DNA of 64,000 bases from HGM04593 sp045657945 (GTDB lineage Bacteria > Bacteroidota > Bacteroidia > Bacteroidales > Bacteroidaceae). Positions 54,139-61,898 of the stretch are shown here, in pieces; position 1 is the first letter of the stretch, and each line of letters begins with the position of its first letter. The position numbers and the translations under genes were made by a program. The notes beneath the pieces are model-generated. The model was not told where the DNA came from and made no database searches. It worked only from the letters and a program-made list of their open reading frames with translations. The DNA is taken from the NCBI GenBank assembly GCA_045657945.1, contig JAZOUB010000041.1, positions 1 through 64,000 on the forward strand, written 5' to 3'.

Positions 54139-55808
54139 TATTGTTGCTTTTTCTCCGTTCTCTCAATCCTGAGCACCTGGCTGCAATAGTCTATAACCGC
54201 AGGGCGGTGTGTTACGAAAATCAGCGTCTTTCCAATCTGGCTTTGAGTCAACCGCTTGAGCATCTCCTGCTCGGTGGTCTCGTCAAGAGCCGATGTCACT
54301 TCATCGAGAATCAGGATACTTCCGGGACGCAGGATAGACCTTGCCACAGCAATGCGTTGAGCCTGTCCTTCGCTCAGTCCGCCTCCCCGTTCGGCTATTG
54401 GAGTGTCAATGCCGTCTGGCAACTCAAGCACATAGTCGGCACATGCAATGTGAAGTGCCTTCTTCATCTGCTCCTCGGTAGCCTCGGGGTCACCCATGAG
54501 CAGGTTCTCCCTGATAGTTCCGCTCACAAGGCTGTTGCCCTGTGGAATATATACGAAATTGCGTCTGGTAAGTGTTGACGAGGCGTGTCTTTCCTTGCTG
54601 TTGTAGAGTTCAATATTTCCCTCCAGCGGGTTTATGAGCGCAATGAGCAACCTTATGAGCGTAGTCTTTCCGGCACCCGTCTCGCCCACAATGGCAGTGC
54701 TGCTGTTTGGTGGAAAATCAAACGAGAATTTGTTGAGAATGAAGCGTTTGCCCTCCTCGTATCTGAAGGTTACATCATTGAAGCGCACACCGGCTGTCTC
54801 GTTGAACATTACCGCATTGCCCTGCTGCTCAATGGGGATGTCCTCGAGTTCATAGAGACGCTCGGCAGCCGTGAGTGATGTCACAATGCTTGGAATGTAA
54901 CGGCTCAGGTCCATTGTAGGGCGCTGTATGAGTCCTACCAGTTGCAGGTATGCGGCCATTGTACCATATGTTATCGCTCCGTCCTGCAGGCTGTTGACAC
55001 CCCACATGAATGCAATGACATACCCGGCTGCAAAGCCAAGCTGAATGAGAGTGTATGCGCCAAGCGAGAACTTTGCACGGCTGGCAACCTGATTCTGCAG
55101 GCGGTTCTGCAGCTTCGACAGCTGCTCCTCAGTCGAGTCATTCTGTTCAAGCGACTTAATCAGCTCCTTGTGTTGCAGGCTCTCCTGCAGCACCGACTGT
55201 ATGCGGCTGTCACTTTCGCGTACATCGCGGTTCAGCTTGCGCATCTTCTTTATGTATGCACGGCTCAATGCCAGGCATACGGGCAGTATGATGAAGATTG
55301 CAACAGCAAGCATCGGGCTCATGATGAACAGCAGCACGAACGATGCCAGTAGCTGCGTTCCTGCCACAACCGCGGCAGGTATCACTTCGGTCATCAGCGT
55401 CGTTATGCTCGAGACATCGCCCTCCAGTCTGTTGGTGAGGTCGCCTGTGTGGTGTTTCTGCAGGTGCATCCAGTCGCATCTCAACAGTCTTGCAAAGACA
55501 TCGCGTCGCATTCTGTTACGTACCTTGTTGCCGGTGACCGCATGAATCCACTTGCTTACAGCACGCGATGCAATCTGTACAAGCATCAGGGCTGCTATTA
55601 TAAATCCCGTTGTCACCAACGAACCATCCTTTACTCCGGTGGCAATATCAATAGCATGTTTACAGGCGAGTACCCACGAGAGTTGGCACACCACATCGAG
55701 CAAGCCTATTGCTGTATTTGCGGCAGCCTGTTTGCGCACCCCTTTCGAGTTGCTCCATAGCCACCCGAGTAGCCTTTTGATGGATATGTTGTTTTCGTTC
55801 CTGCTCAC
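54138..55808 (-). CDS. ABC exporter with fused membrane and ATPase domains (556 aa)
   Basis: Type I exporter half-transporter: the membrane domain (~1-310) has about six helices, including LLASFVLLFIMSPMLAVAIF and LIQLGFAAGYVIAFMWGVNS. The ATPase domain (~330-556) has Walker A VGETGAGKTTLIRLL, signature LSEGQAQRIAVARSIL (LSEGQ instead of LSGGQ) and Walker B LILDEVTSALDETTEQ. The substrate cannot be read from sequence; lipid, peptide or drug export are possible. It is a single gene divergent from the transglutaminase at 55967, sharing a 158-bp promoter region. Confidence 0.9.
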   Translation of the reverse strand: MSRNENNISIKRLLGWLWSNSKGVRKQAAANTAIGLLDVVCQLSWVLACKHAIDIATGVKDGSLVTTGFIIAALMLVQIASRAVSKWIHAVTGNKVRNRMRRDVFARLLRCDWMHLQKHHTGDLTNRLEGDVSSITTLMTEVIPAAVVAGTQLLASFVLLFIMSPMLAVAIFIILPVCLALSRAYIKKMRKLNRDVRESDSRIQSVLQESLQHKELIKSLEQNDSTEEQLSKLQNRLQNQVASRAKFSLGAYTLIQLGFAAGYVIAFMWGVNSLQDGAITYGTMAAYLQLVGLIQRPTMDLSRYIPSIVTSLTAAERLYELEDIPIEQQGNAVMFNETAGVRFNDVTFRYEEGKRFILNKFSFDFPPNSSTAIVGETGAGKTTLIRLLIALINPLEGNIELYNSKERHASSTLTRRNFVYIPQGNSLVSGTIRENLLMGDPEATEEQMKKALHIACADYVLELPDGIDTPIAERGGGLSEGQAQRIAVARSILRPGSILILDEVTSALDETTEQEMLKRLTQSQIGKTLIFVTHRPAVIDYCSQVLRIERTEKKQQ

Positions 55809-55966
55809 TTTGTGATAACAATTTTTTCGAGTCCAAAAATATTAAAAAAACTTCATTGGAGGGTGCTGTTGGTGGTAAAAAGTGGAGTTTGTTGTCAATA
55901 AATCCCGATATTTGCAGTTTTTATGATGAAATATGTCTATATTTACACAATAGAAAAACATAGGCT

Positions 55967-58594
55967 ATGAAAAAATATATAATTCTGTTGGCAGCAGTGC
56001 TGTCATTCACTCAGTTGACTGCAAAAGAGAATCTTGACCGCACAGGCAAAATTGCCAAGGACTTCAAAGCGCGACGTGAGGTGGTGACCGGTGACGGTTA
56101 TTTTGATATATTCAGTACCTTGACTGGTAGCAAACTGCAGGCAATGCAGTTCCTGTATGCCTACATGCCACTCCCCGATATTGCCGATTACAGCGCCGAG
56201 TTCCACTTGAAAAACGTGGAGTATGCCCTTAAGGCGCGTGCCGAGATGCCTTGGGGAAAGCGTGTCCCGGTAAGGGAATTTATGCACTTTGTCCTGCCTG
56301 TCAGGGTAAACAATGAGAACCTTGACAACAGCCGCGAGGTTTTTTATAAGGAGTTGAAAGATAGAGTAGAGAATCTCTCCATGAAAGAAGCGGTACTTGA
56401 GGTCAACCATTGGTGTCACGAGAAGGTGACATACACCCCAAGCGACATTCGCACAAGCTCTCCTTTGGCAACAGTTCGTACAGCCTATGGCCGTTGTGGC
56501 GAGGAATCCACATTCACCGTTGCAGCTTTGCGCGCAGTGGGTATTCCTGCCCGTCAGGTATATACTCCCCGTTGGGCACATACCGACAACAATCATGCAT
56601 GGGTTGAGGCGTGGGTCGATGGTGAGTGGCATTTCCTTGGTGCATGCGAGCCCGAGCCTGTTCTCGACCTAGCCTGGTTCAATGCACCTGCATCGCGTGG
56701 CATGCTCATGCATACCAATGTTTTTGGCCGTTATGATGGCCCCGAGGAGGTGTTGAGTGTAACCCCTTGTTATACCGAGATAAACGTCACAGCCAACTAT
56801 GCACCCGTTGTGACAACTTCCGTACTTGTGACCGATGAGAACGGCACTCCATTGAAGACAGATGTAGAGTTCAAGATATACAACTATGCCGAGTTCTACA
56901 CTGCAGCGACAAAGACAACCGATGCCCGTGGCCGTGTGACAATCACATCGGGTCATGGCGATATGCTGGCGTGGGCTGCAGTCGGTGGCAAGTTCGGCTT
57001 TGTGAAATTCACTGCCGGCAAGGAGAACAATGTGAAACTTGTTGTTGACAAGGCTCCAGGTTACAGTGCAACACTGGAGATGAACATCGTTCCGCCACGT
57101 GAACGCAACACTGTGCCTTTTGTCAGCGAGAAACAGGCAACGGAGAATGCCCGTCGTTTTGCCTATGAGGATTCAATACGCAACGCCTATGTCGCAACAT
57201 TCATAACCCCCGAAAAGGCAGGTATGTTTGCCCAGTTCCTCGGCTTCAACGGCTTGAACGAGCGCGATGTCGTTCAGTTGCTCATAAAGTCACGCGGTAA
57301 CTACAAGACCATCATGAAATTCCTCTCAAAAGTACCGCAGCAGGAGCGTGCTCTTGCCTATTTCCTCCTCTCGGCAATCTCGGAGAAAGACTTGCGTGAT
57401 GTGAGCCTTGATGTCCTTTTCGATCATCTTGAAAACAGCGCACGCAATGGCGCCTTTGACAGGGATTACCGTAATTACATCCTTAATCCACGTGTCAGCA
57501 ACGAGATGATAACCCCCTACAAGGCATTCTTCAAGGAGCAGTTCAACTACGACCAGCGACGCTTCTTTGCCGGTGACCCACAGCGTTGGGTGACATGGTG
57601 CCGCGAGAACATCAAGGTCGATGCTCAGTGGAATCCGCTCTCGCTCTGCATGTCGCCTAAAGGCGTGTGGAACATGCGTGTGGCCGACCCTCATTCGCGC
57701 GACATCTTCTTTGTGTCGGGCGCACGTGCAATGGGCATCCCTGCCCGCATAGACGAGGTAACAGGAAAGACACAGTACATGGAGAACTACAAGTGGGTCG
57801 ATGTAAACTTTGATGCTGTGGCAACAGAGGCAAGGAACGCCCCACAAGGTACATTGAAGGCAACCTTCACCCCGACACAATTCAATGACAACCCACGCTA
57901 CTACTCGCACTTCTCAATATCAAAGATTGTCGATGGTCGTCTGCAACTGCTTGCATACCCCGAGGAGGGAGTTACATGGGAATCTCTGCTCAAGAACGGA
58001 ACAGCAATGGATACCGGCAACTACTTCATGATGACAGGTACCCGTATGGCCGACGGTGGTGTGCTTGCCAACCTCACATTCTTTACAGTAGAGGAGGACA
58101 AGGAGTGTCTTATTGAATATGTGCAGCGTGAGAGCAGCGAGGAACTCCAGGTAATTGGCGATTTCAACAGCGAGAACATCTTCTACGATACAACCGAGGA
58201 GCGCGAGCGCTCATTGCTCTCGGCAACAGGCCGTGGCTATTACATTATTGCAGTAATTGCTCCGGGCAGCGAGCCAACCAACCACTTCCTGCGCGATGTG
58301 ATGCCATACAAGGAGGAGTTCGAGAAGTGGGGTCAGAAGATGGTGCTTCTCTTCCGTGACAAGGACGAGGCAGGCCGCTTTGTGAATGACTTCCCCGATT
58401 TGCCATCGACCGTGGTGTGGGGAACTGATGTCAATGGCAAGATCTATAACGAGATTGTTAAAAACATGAAGCTCGAGAATCCCAACCGTCCGCTTATTCT
58501 CGTTGCCGACACTTTCAACCGCGTGGTGTTCGTCTCACAGGGCTATTCAATTGGCCTTGGAGAGCAGTTGGTAAAGGTTCTGAAGAAACTTTGA
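55967..58594 (+). CDS. Large secreted transglutaminase-like protein (875 aa)
   Basis: The signal peptide is MKKYIILLAAVLSFTQLTAK. The transglutaminase core has Cys177 in TAYGRCGEESTFTVAALRAV and His210 in NNHAWVEAWVDGEWHFLGAC, so the catalytic Cys and His are intact. A second transglutaminase-like module lies near 540-640 (CMSPKGVWNMRVADPHSRDI, ARAMGIPARIDEVTGKTQYM, YKWVDVNFD), with Ser at the usual Cys place, so it is probably non-catalytic. An Ig-like insert is near 290-380 and a thioredoxin-like C-terminal part near 740-875. It may process peptides at the cell surface. A 50-aa gene follows 4 nt later. Confidence 0.85.
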   Translation: MKKYIILLAAVLSFTQLTAKENLDRTGKIAKDFKARREVVTGDGYFDIFSTLTGSKLQAMQFLYAYMPLPDIADYSAEFHLKNVEYALKARAEMPWGKRVPVREFMHFVLPVRVNNENLDNSREVFYKELKDRVENLSMKEAVLEVNHWCHEKVTYTPSDIRTSSPLATVRTAYGRCGEESTFTVAALRAVGIPARQVYTPRWAHTDNNHAWVEAWVDGEWHFLGACEPEPVLDLAWFNAPASRGMLMHTNVFGRYDGPEEVLSVTPCYTEINVTANYAPVVTTSVLVTDENGTPLKTDVEFKIYNYAEFYTAATKTTDARGRVTITSGHGDMLAWAAVGGKFGFVKFTAGKENNVKLVVDKAPGYSATLEMNIVPPRERNTVPFVSEKQATENARRFAYEDSIRNAYVATFITPEKAGMFAQFLGFNGLNERDVVQLLIKSRGNYKTIMKFLSKVPQQERALAYFLLSAISEKDLRDVSLDVLFDHLENSARNGAFDRDYRNYILNPRVSNEMITPYKAFFKEQFNYDQRRFFAGDPQRWVTWCRENIKVDAQWNPLSLCMSPKGVWNMRVADPHSRDIFFVSGARAMGIPARIDEVTGKTQYMENYKWVDVNFDAVATEARNAPQGTLKATFTPTQFNDNPRYYSHFSISKIVDGRLQLLAYPEEGVTWESLLKNGTAMDTGNYFMMTGTRMADGGVLANLTFFTVEEDKECLIEYVQRESSEELQVIGDFNSENIFYDTTEERERSLLSATGRGYYIIAVIAPGSEPTNHFLRDVMPYKEEFEKWGQKMVLLFRDKDEAGRFVNDFPDLPSTVVWGTDVNGKIYNEIVKNMKLENPNRPLILVADTFNRVVFVSQGYSIGLGEQLVKVLKKL

Positions 58595-58598
58595 GACT

Positions 58599-58751
58599 AT
58601 GTTTGAACCGATAAGCCCCGAGGCTCTAATGACAGAGTTGTATGCAGTCTATGGATATACCGTGTCGCTTGATTATGCAATCAATTACATTGAGATGAAC
58701 GGATATGCAACCGTTGACGATTTTCACTATTGGTTGCAGTCATTGGGGTAG
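58599..58751 (+). CDS. Small protein of unknown function coupled to the transglutaminase (50 aa)
   Basis: An ATG at 58599, only 4 nt after the transglutaminase stop, opens a 50-codon frame: MFEPISPEALMTELYAVYGY, then TVSLDYAINYIEMNGYATVD, ending WLQSLG. It is acidic and aromatic with regular helical character and no signal peptide. The tight spacing, balanced composition and a strong terminator right after it support a real gene. No family is recognised. Confidence 0.6.
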   Translation: MFEPISPEALMTELYAVYGYTVSLDYAINYIEMNGYATVDDFHYWLQSLG

Positions 58752-58782
58752 AGAGTATTCATTCATCTGTATTTGAACATAA

Positions 58783-58820
58783 AAATAGCGGCTTCCACTT
58801 GCAAGTGGAAGCCGCTATTT
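58783..58820. terminator. 38-bp perfect palindromic terminator
   Basis: AAATAGCGGCTTCCACTTG followed directly by its reverse complement, flanked by A/T runs. It separates the rightward 50-aa gene from the leftward lipoprotein gene. Confidence 0.9.
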
Positions 58821-58836
58821 AAAATATAATCAAGCA

Positions 58837-59082
58837 TTATTCCATTGCAGCTTCAATATATCCTGCAAACTTTTCCTGATCTGCTTCGCTCAAACTCTCA
58901 GCATATTTTCCCACCTCTTCAAACCACGCTTCCTGAGCTGCGTAGTCATCATCGCTAATCTTCTGAGCTTTTTCAATAAAATACTCAGCCTTTGCTTTTA
59001 CTGAACTCTTTTCATCGCCACCACAAGAAACCATTGCTGTAAGGCAGAGTGCCAAAGCCAATGTACCAAAAATCTTTTTCAT
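58837..59082 (-). CDS. Mini-lipoprotein 1, 81 aa, beside the C10 protease
   Basis: The signal ends in the lipobox LTAMVSC (MKKIFGTLALALCLTAMVSC), then GGDEKSS. The mature ~60 residues are acidic and helical (KAEYFIEKAQKISDDDYAAQ). The first 23 residues closely match those of the lipoprotein at 60234 (MKKIFATLTIALCMAAMVSC, GGD), showing the two are paralogs. It lies directly downstream of the C10 protease on the same strand, with a promoter-like element and G10 tract between them. Known C10 proteases in streptococci and Bacteroides fragilis sit beside small inhibitors, so an inhibitor role is proposed (inference), though this helical sequence does not look like the known beta-barrel inhibitors. 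Confidence 0.8.
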   Translation of the reverse strand: MKKIFGTLALALCLTAMVSCGGDEKSSVKAKAEYFIEKAQKISDDDYAAQEAWFEEVGKYAESLSEADQEKFAGYIEAAME

Positions 59083-59111
59083 AGTTATAAATTTTAATGT
59101 GTTAACAAAAG

Positions 59112-59148
59112 CAAATGTAACTCTTTTAAAATAAATTACCCCCCCCCC
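59112..59148 (-). promoter_or_regulatory. Promoter of mini-lipoprotein 1 with a G10 tract at the -33 position
   Basis: On the minus strand, TACATTTG (59112-59119) is a perfect -7 element 30 bp before the ATG at 59082. Exactly 19 nt upstream, where the -33 box should lie, is a run of ten G (59139-59148). Slipped-strand changes of this run would alter the promoter. No other homopolymer this long was noticed in the window. Confidence 0.55.
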
Positions 59149-59188
59149 GATTGGTTAAAAGGTGTTAAAACCGAAGGCTTGTATTTTA

Positions 59189-60142
59189 TCATCTCACCAG
59201 CACCTTCCTGCCGTTGATGATGTATATCCCCGGTTGGGTAATTTCGCTCAGTTTGCGCCCGCTGAGGTCAAAAATCTCTTTGCTCTCTGCTCTTTGCTCT
59301 TTCACCTCTTCAATCGCCGTTGCTCCCTCGGGTGCAAGGTTGAAGTTCGCGTAGTGCTCCGAGTCCTGTTTCCATGAGTAGTCGTCACCCTGGTATGGCT
59401 TAATGGCATCAAGCTTGAACCAACCGTTACCGCTGCCGCTCCAGCCGAAGTTGAAATGGAAATAGCCGTTGTCGGTGTAACCGTCAATTACAAACATGTG
59501 GCGGCTGTCGCCCGTGCCGCTGTTGTTTGCGGCGTAGGGCACAGGGCAACCATTGTCAAGGCTCTCCCTAATCTTTGCCTCCCACTCATCCTGGGTGTGC
59601 TCACGCTGATAAGATGCTGCTATTTTGGGGTAGTTGAAATATCTGTTCAGTCTTGCAGTCTCACGCTCCTCGTTGGCTGTAGTACCGTTTGCACCGAATG
59701 TTGAGAAGTTCGCGTGTGCAAGGTGCGCCATAATCTTTGATACCTCATATATCTGCTCCTCGCTCCAGTTGTCGTCATAAACAAGCGGCATGTTGTCCCA
59801 GTCATAGACCCTGTCGGTGATTTCAACGTATGTAGGTGCCTGGCAGTTGTAGAGAACTCTTGATGTTCCCTCCTTGGGGTATTTGTGATAGCGCATCACA
59901 ATGGCATACGCTGTGGCAACGCAGCCGGTCTTTGCATGTCTTGTGCCGCCATACGATGTCCAGCACTGCTCGTTGAAAGGGTAGTTCTGTCCCCAACTTG
60001 CAGTCTCAAGCAATACCACGACATTGCCGCCGGTCTCGGCTGCAGTGGTCTTCTCTACATTGTCGGTCACTTGCGCATTGGCATTTACTATGCCCCAAAA
60101 AGATATAATGGTAACAGCTACACAGAAAAGAAGTTTTTTCAT
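59189..60142 (-). CDS. C10 (streptopain/SpeB-type) cysteine protease with T9SS-like tail (317 aa)
   Basis: The start at 60142 (MKKLLFCVAVTIISFWGIVN to ANAQ) is favoured over 60160 for its signal peptide. The catalytic Cys74 is in HAKTGCVATAYAIVMRYHKY and His215 in SGTGDSRHMFVIDGY; NFGWSGSGNGWFKL supplies the conserved Trp-Gly region. The mature domain starts almost at once (VVVLLETASWGQNYPFNEQC), so only about 16 residues lie between signal and catalytic domain; streptopain has a propeptide over 100 residues long. The tail IFDLSGRKLSEITQPGIYII ending KVLVR resembles T9SS sorting domains. It is flanked by two paralogous small lipoproteins. It should cleave host or bacterial proteins outside the cell. 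Confidence 0.9.
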   Translation of the reverse strand: MKKLLFCVAVTIISFWGIVNANAQVTDNVEKTTAAETGGNVVVLLETASWGQNYPFNEQCWTSYGGTRHAKTGCVATAYAIVMRYHKYPKEGTSRVLYNCQAPTYVEITDRVYDWDNMPLVYDDNWSEEQIYEVSKIMAHLAHANFSTFGANGTTANEERETARLNRYFNYPKIAASYQREHTQDEWEAKIRESLDNGCPVPYAANNSGTGDSRHMFVIDGYTDNGYFHFNFGWSGSGNGWFKLDAIKPYQGDDYSWKQDSEHYANFNLAPEGATAIEEVKEQRAESKEIFDLSGRKLSEITQPGIYIINGRKVLVR

Positions 60143-60233
60143 GACAGTGTTTTTGCTCATTTGGCAGTGTTCTTGTTTGTAAATTAAACAAGGGGACCAA
60201 TGGCCCCCTTGATATGTTCTTGTTTAGAGCTTC

Positions 60234-60542
60234 TTAGTATCCGCCCATTATAGACTGCCCATATTCAAGTGCACACTTGTTGTAATACTCAATCTGCGAC
60301 TGTGTCAGTTTGCTTGCAAACTCCTGCTCCTCTCTAGCAATCTGCTGCCAAGCATTGCGGTCACCTCTTGCGGCAGCATCAGCCGATCTTCTCACGATTG
60401 ATTCAGCCTTTGATTTGATTGTCGCGTTAGAAATGTTTGAAGACAGTTCTGTCTTGGCTTTGTCGCTTTTGTTGTCACCACCGCATGAAACCATTGCAGC
60501 CATGCATAGTGCAATGGTCAAAGTTGCAAAAATCTTTTTCAT
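60234..60542 (-). CDS. Mini-lipoprotein 2, 102 aa, beside the C10 protease
   Basis: Signal peptide and lipobox MKKIFATLTIALCMAAMVSC are followed by GGDNKSDKAK. The mature part is helical and rich in Ala, Arg and Glu (SADAAARGDRNAWQQIAREE, QEFASKLTQSQIEYYNKCAL), ending QSIMGGY. The signal region and helical character match mini-lipoprotein 1, while the mature parts diverge. It lies 73 nt upstream of the C10 protease in the same orientation, so they may be cotranscribed. A TATTTTTG element lies just upstream of its start. Inhibitor, chaperone or unrelated roles cannot be told apart from sequence. Confidence 0.78.
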   Translation of the reverse strand: MKKIFATLTIALCMAAMVSCGGDNKSDKAKTELSSNISNATIKSKAESIVRRSADAAARGDRNAWQQIAREEQEFASKLTQSQIEYYNKCALEYGQSIMGGY

Positions 60543-60755
60543 AATTAGAAGTTGTTTTAATTTCTTTCAAAAATATTATTTACATTATCCGCAAGAAGTG
60601 CTTGTCTTTTTATGCCCTTTGTTTTCACGAACCCGCTCTTACTCGGCAAAGCAAGTAAACTTTCTTTGCGCTCGCTTACTCGCGGCTTTATCTTATAAAT
60701 GTGTTAGTAAGTTAATATTGGCATATGAACTGCATTGCCATACGTTTTTTCTTTG

Positions 60756-61150
60756 TGGAGCTAGAGGGAGTCGAACCCTCGTCCAAACAGGGAAACCATA
60801 TGCTTTCTACACGCTTAGTCATCGGTGGGGTTTTCGAGCGTAGGCAAGACCGCGACCGCCAACCTGCGCCTTATCCTCTAAAATGTCGCCACAGCATCGA
60901 GGCCTGCAATGGTTAGTCCCGATTTGCCTGCACCACCATATCGGATTACTTCGGAACAACAGTGTCCGGGTGATGTCTCGTCCCTGCACCTGGTGCTGGG
61001 ATAAAGCTAATCTACTATACTTCGATTAAGCAGCAAGAGCGTAGTTATTGTTGCCAGATAAATTTTTGCCTGCTCATATTATAGTGCGAACCGGCAATGC
61101 ACTGCGTGCTTACATACCTTTTCTACCCGCTGTCAAATCCAGATAGCCCC
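60756..61150 (-). ncRNA. ssrA: Transfer-messenger RNA (tmRNA)
   Basis: The minus-strand 3' end reads CGAGGGTTCGACTCCC then TCTAGCTCCA, a T-arm and acceptor stem with encoded CCA. The 5' end GGGGCTATCTGGATTTGACA begins at 61150 and pairs with the 3' end through seven base pairs (GGGGCTA with TAGCTCC). The length (~395 nt) and single-piece form fit Bacteroidota. tmRNA frees stalled ribosomes with SmpB, which is not in this window. Confidence 0.96.
61026..61055 (-). other. tmRNA proteolysis-tag reading frame GNNNYALAA
   Basis: Within the tmRNA, GGC AAC AAT AAC TAC GCT CTT GCT GCT TAA encodes GNNNYALAA. Bacteroidales tags usually read G-(E/D)-x-NYALAA; here the second residue is Asn instead of an acid. 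The YALAA end is the degradation signal for ClpXP. Confidence 0.9.
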
Positions 61151-61190
61151 GGTCGTAAAAAATGTTTTGTAATCCTTTCAGACTTCGCCA

Positions 61191-61220
61191 CAAAGTTAGT
61201 TCTAATTTTTGTTTTTGCAA
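61191..61220 (-). promoter_or_regulatory. Promoter of the tmRNA gene
   Basis: On the minus strand, TTG (61218-61220) and TAACTTTG (61191-61198) are spaced by 19 nt, a full Bacteroidota -33/-7 match. The predicted start gives a ~35-nt 5' leader that must be removed to form the mature end at 61150. Confidence 0.65.
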
Positions 61221-61319
61221 TAACGGTTTCTCTTTTTTTATTGTTTTGGGCGCAAGTAGAATTTTGGTAACTATTTTTGTTGTATCTTTACATTCTGTTT
61301 AACGAGGATAAATTTGACT

Positions 61320-61889
61320 ATGACACATCTCGAGGTTTGGCTCACTGCCGTTGCTCTGGCAATGGATTGTTTTGTAATGTCTATAGCCAGTGGCATCATC
61401 CTTAAGAGGGTGATGTGGCGTCCCATGCTCATCATGGCATTCATGTTCGGTTTCTTCCAGGCGTTGAATCCGCTTATTGGCTGGCTCTGTGCTGACAAAT
61501 TCAGAACAGTCATTGAGAATGTTGACCACTGGTTGGCCTTTGCCATGTTGCTTTTCCTTGGCAGTCGCATGATTTATGAATCGTTCAAGCCCGAGGAAGA
61601 ACGCAAATTCAACCCTTGCAGTTATAAGGTTATATTCACCCTTGCCATAGCAACCAGCATCGATGCACTTGCTGTTGGCATCTCATTCTCATGCATGGGA
61701 TATAAGGCCGTCTCATCGCTTATCTATCCTTTGGTTGCAATAGGCTTTGTATCGTTTGCCCTTTCGCTTTTGGGAGTGATGATAGGTGCCAAGTGCGGTA
61801 AGGGAATTGGAAAGAAACTGCGCGCCGAAATGCTTGGCGGTATAATACTTGTAGGCATTGGCATAAAGGTGCTTATGGAACACCTGTAA
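61320..61889 (+). CDS. mntP: Manganese efflux pump MntP (189 aa)
   Basis: Six predicted membrane helices in 189 residues. The family's metal-binding acidic residues are visible in ALAMDCFVMSIASG (Asp16) and TSIDALAVGISFSCMG. The ATG at 61320 is chosen over TTG at 61314 as it is preceded by a purine-rich AACGAGGATAAA. MntP exports Mn2+ to avoid toxicity; a Mn riboswitch (yybP-ykoY) was looked for in the short leader and not seen. The next gene starts 9 nt after its stop. Confidence 0.93.
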   Translation: MTHLEVWLTAVALAMDCFVMSIASGIILKRVMWRPMLIMAFMFGFFQALNPLIGWLCADKFRTVIENVDHWLAFAMLLFLGSRMIYESFKPEEERKFNPCSYKVIFTLAIATSIDALAVGISFSCMGYKAVSSLIYPLVAIGFVSFALSLLGVMIGAKCGKGIGKKLRAEMLGGIILVGIGIKVLMEHL

Positions 61890-61898
61890 TCCCGGATT

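Noticed and set aside
60543..60755. Possible gene or terminator between mini-lipoprotein 2 and tmRNA
   Set aside because: Only weak CATATG/CATACG pairing and no T-run typical of a terminator; frames here are short and have no start context.
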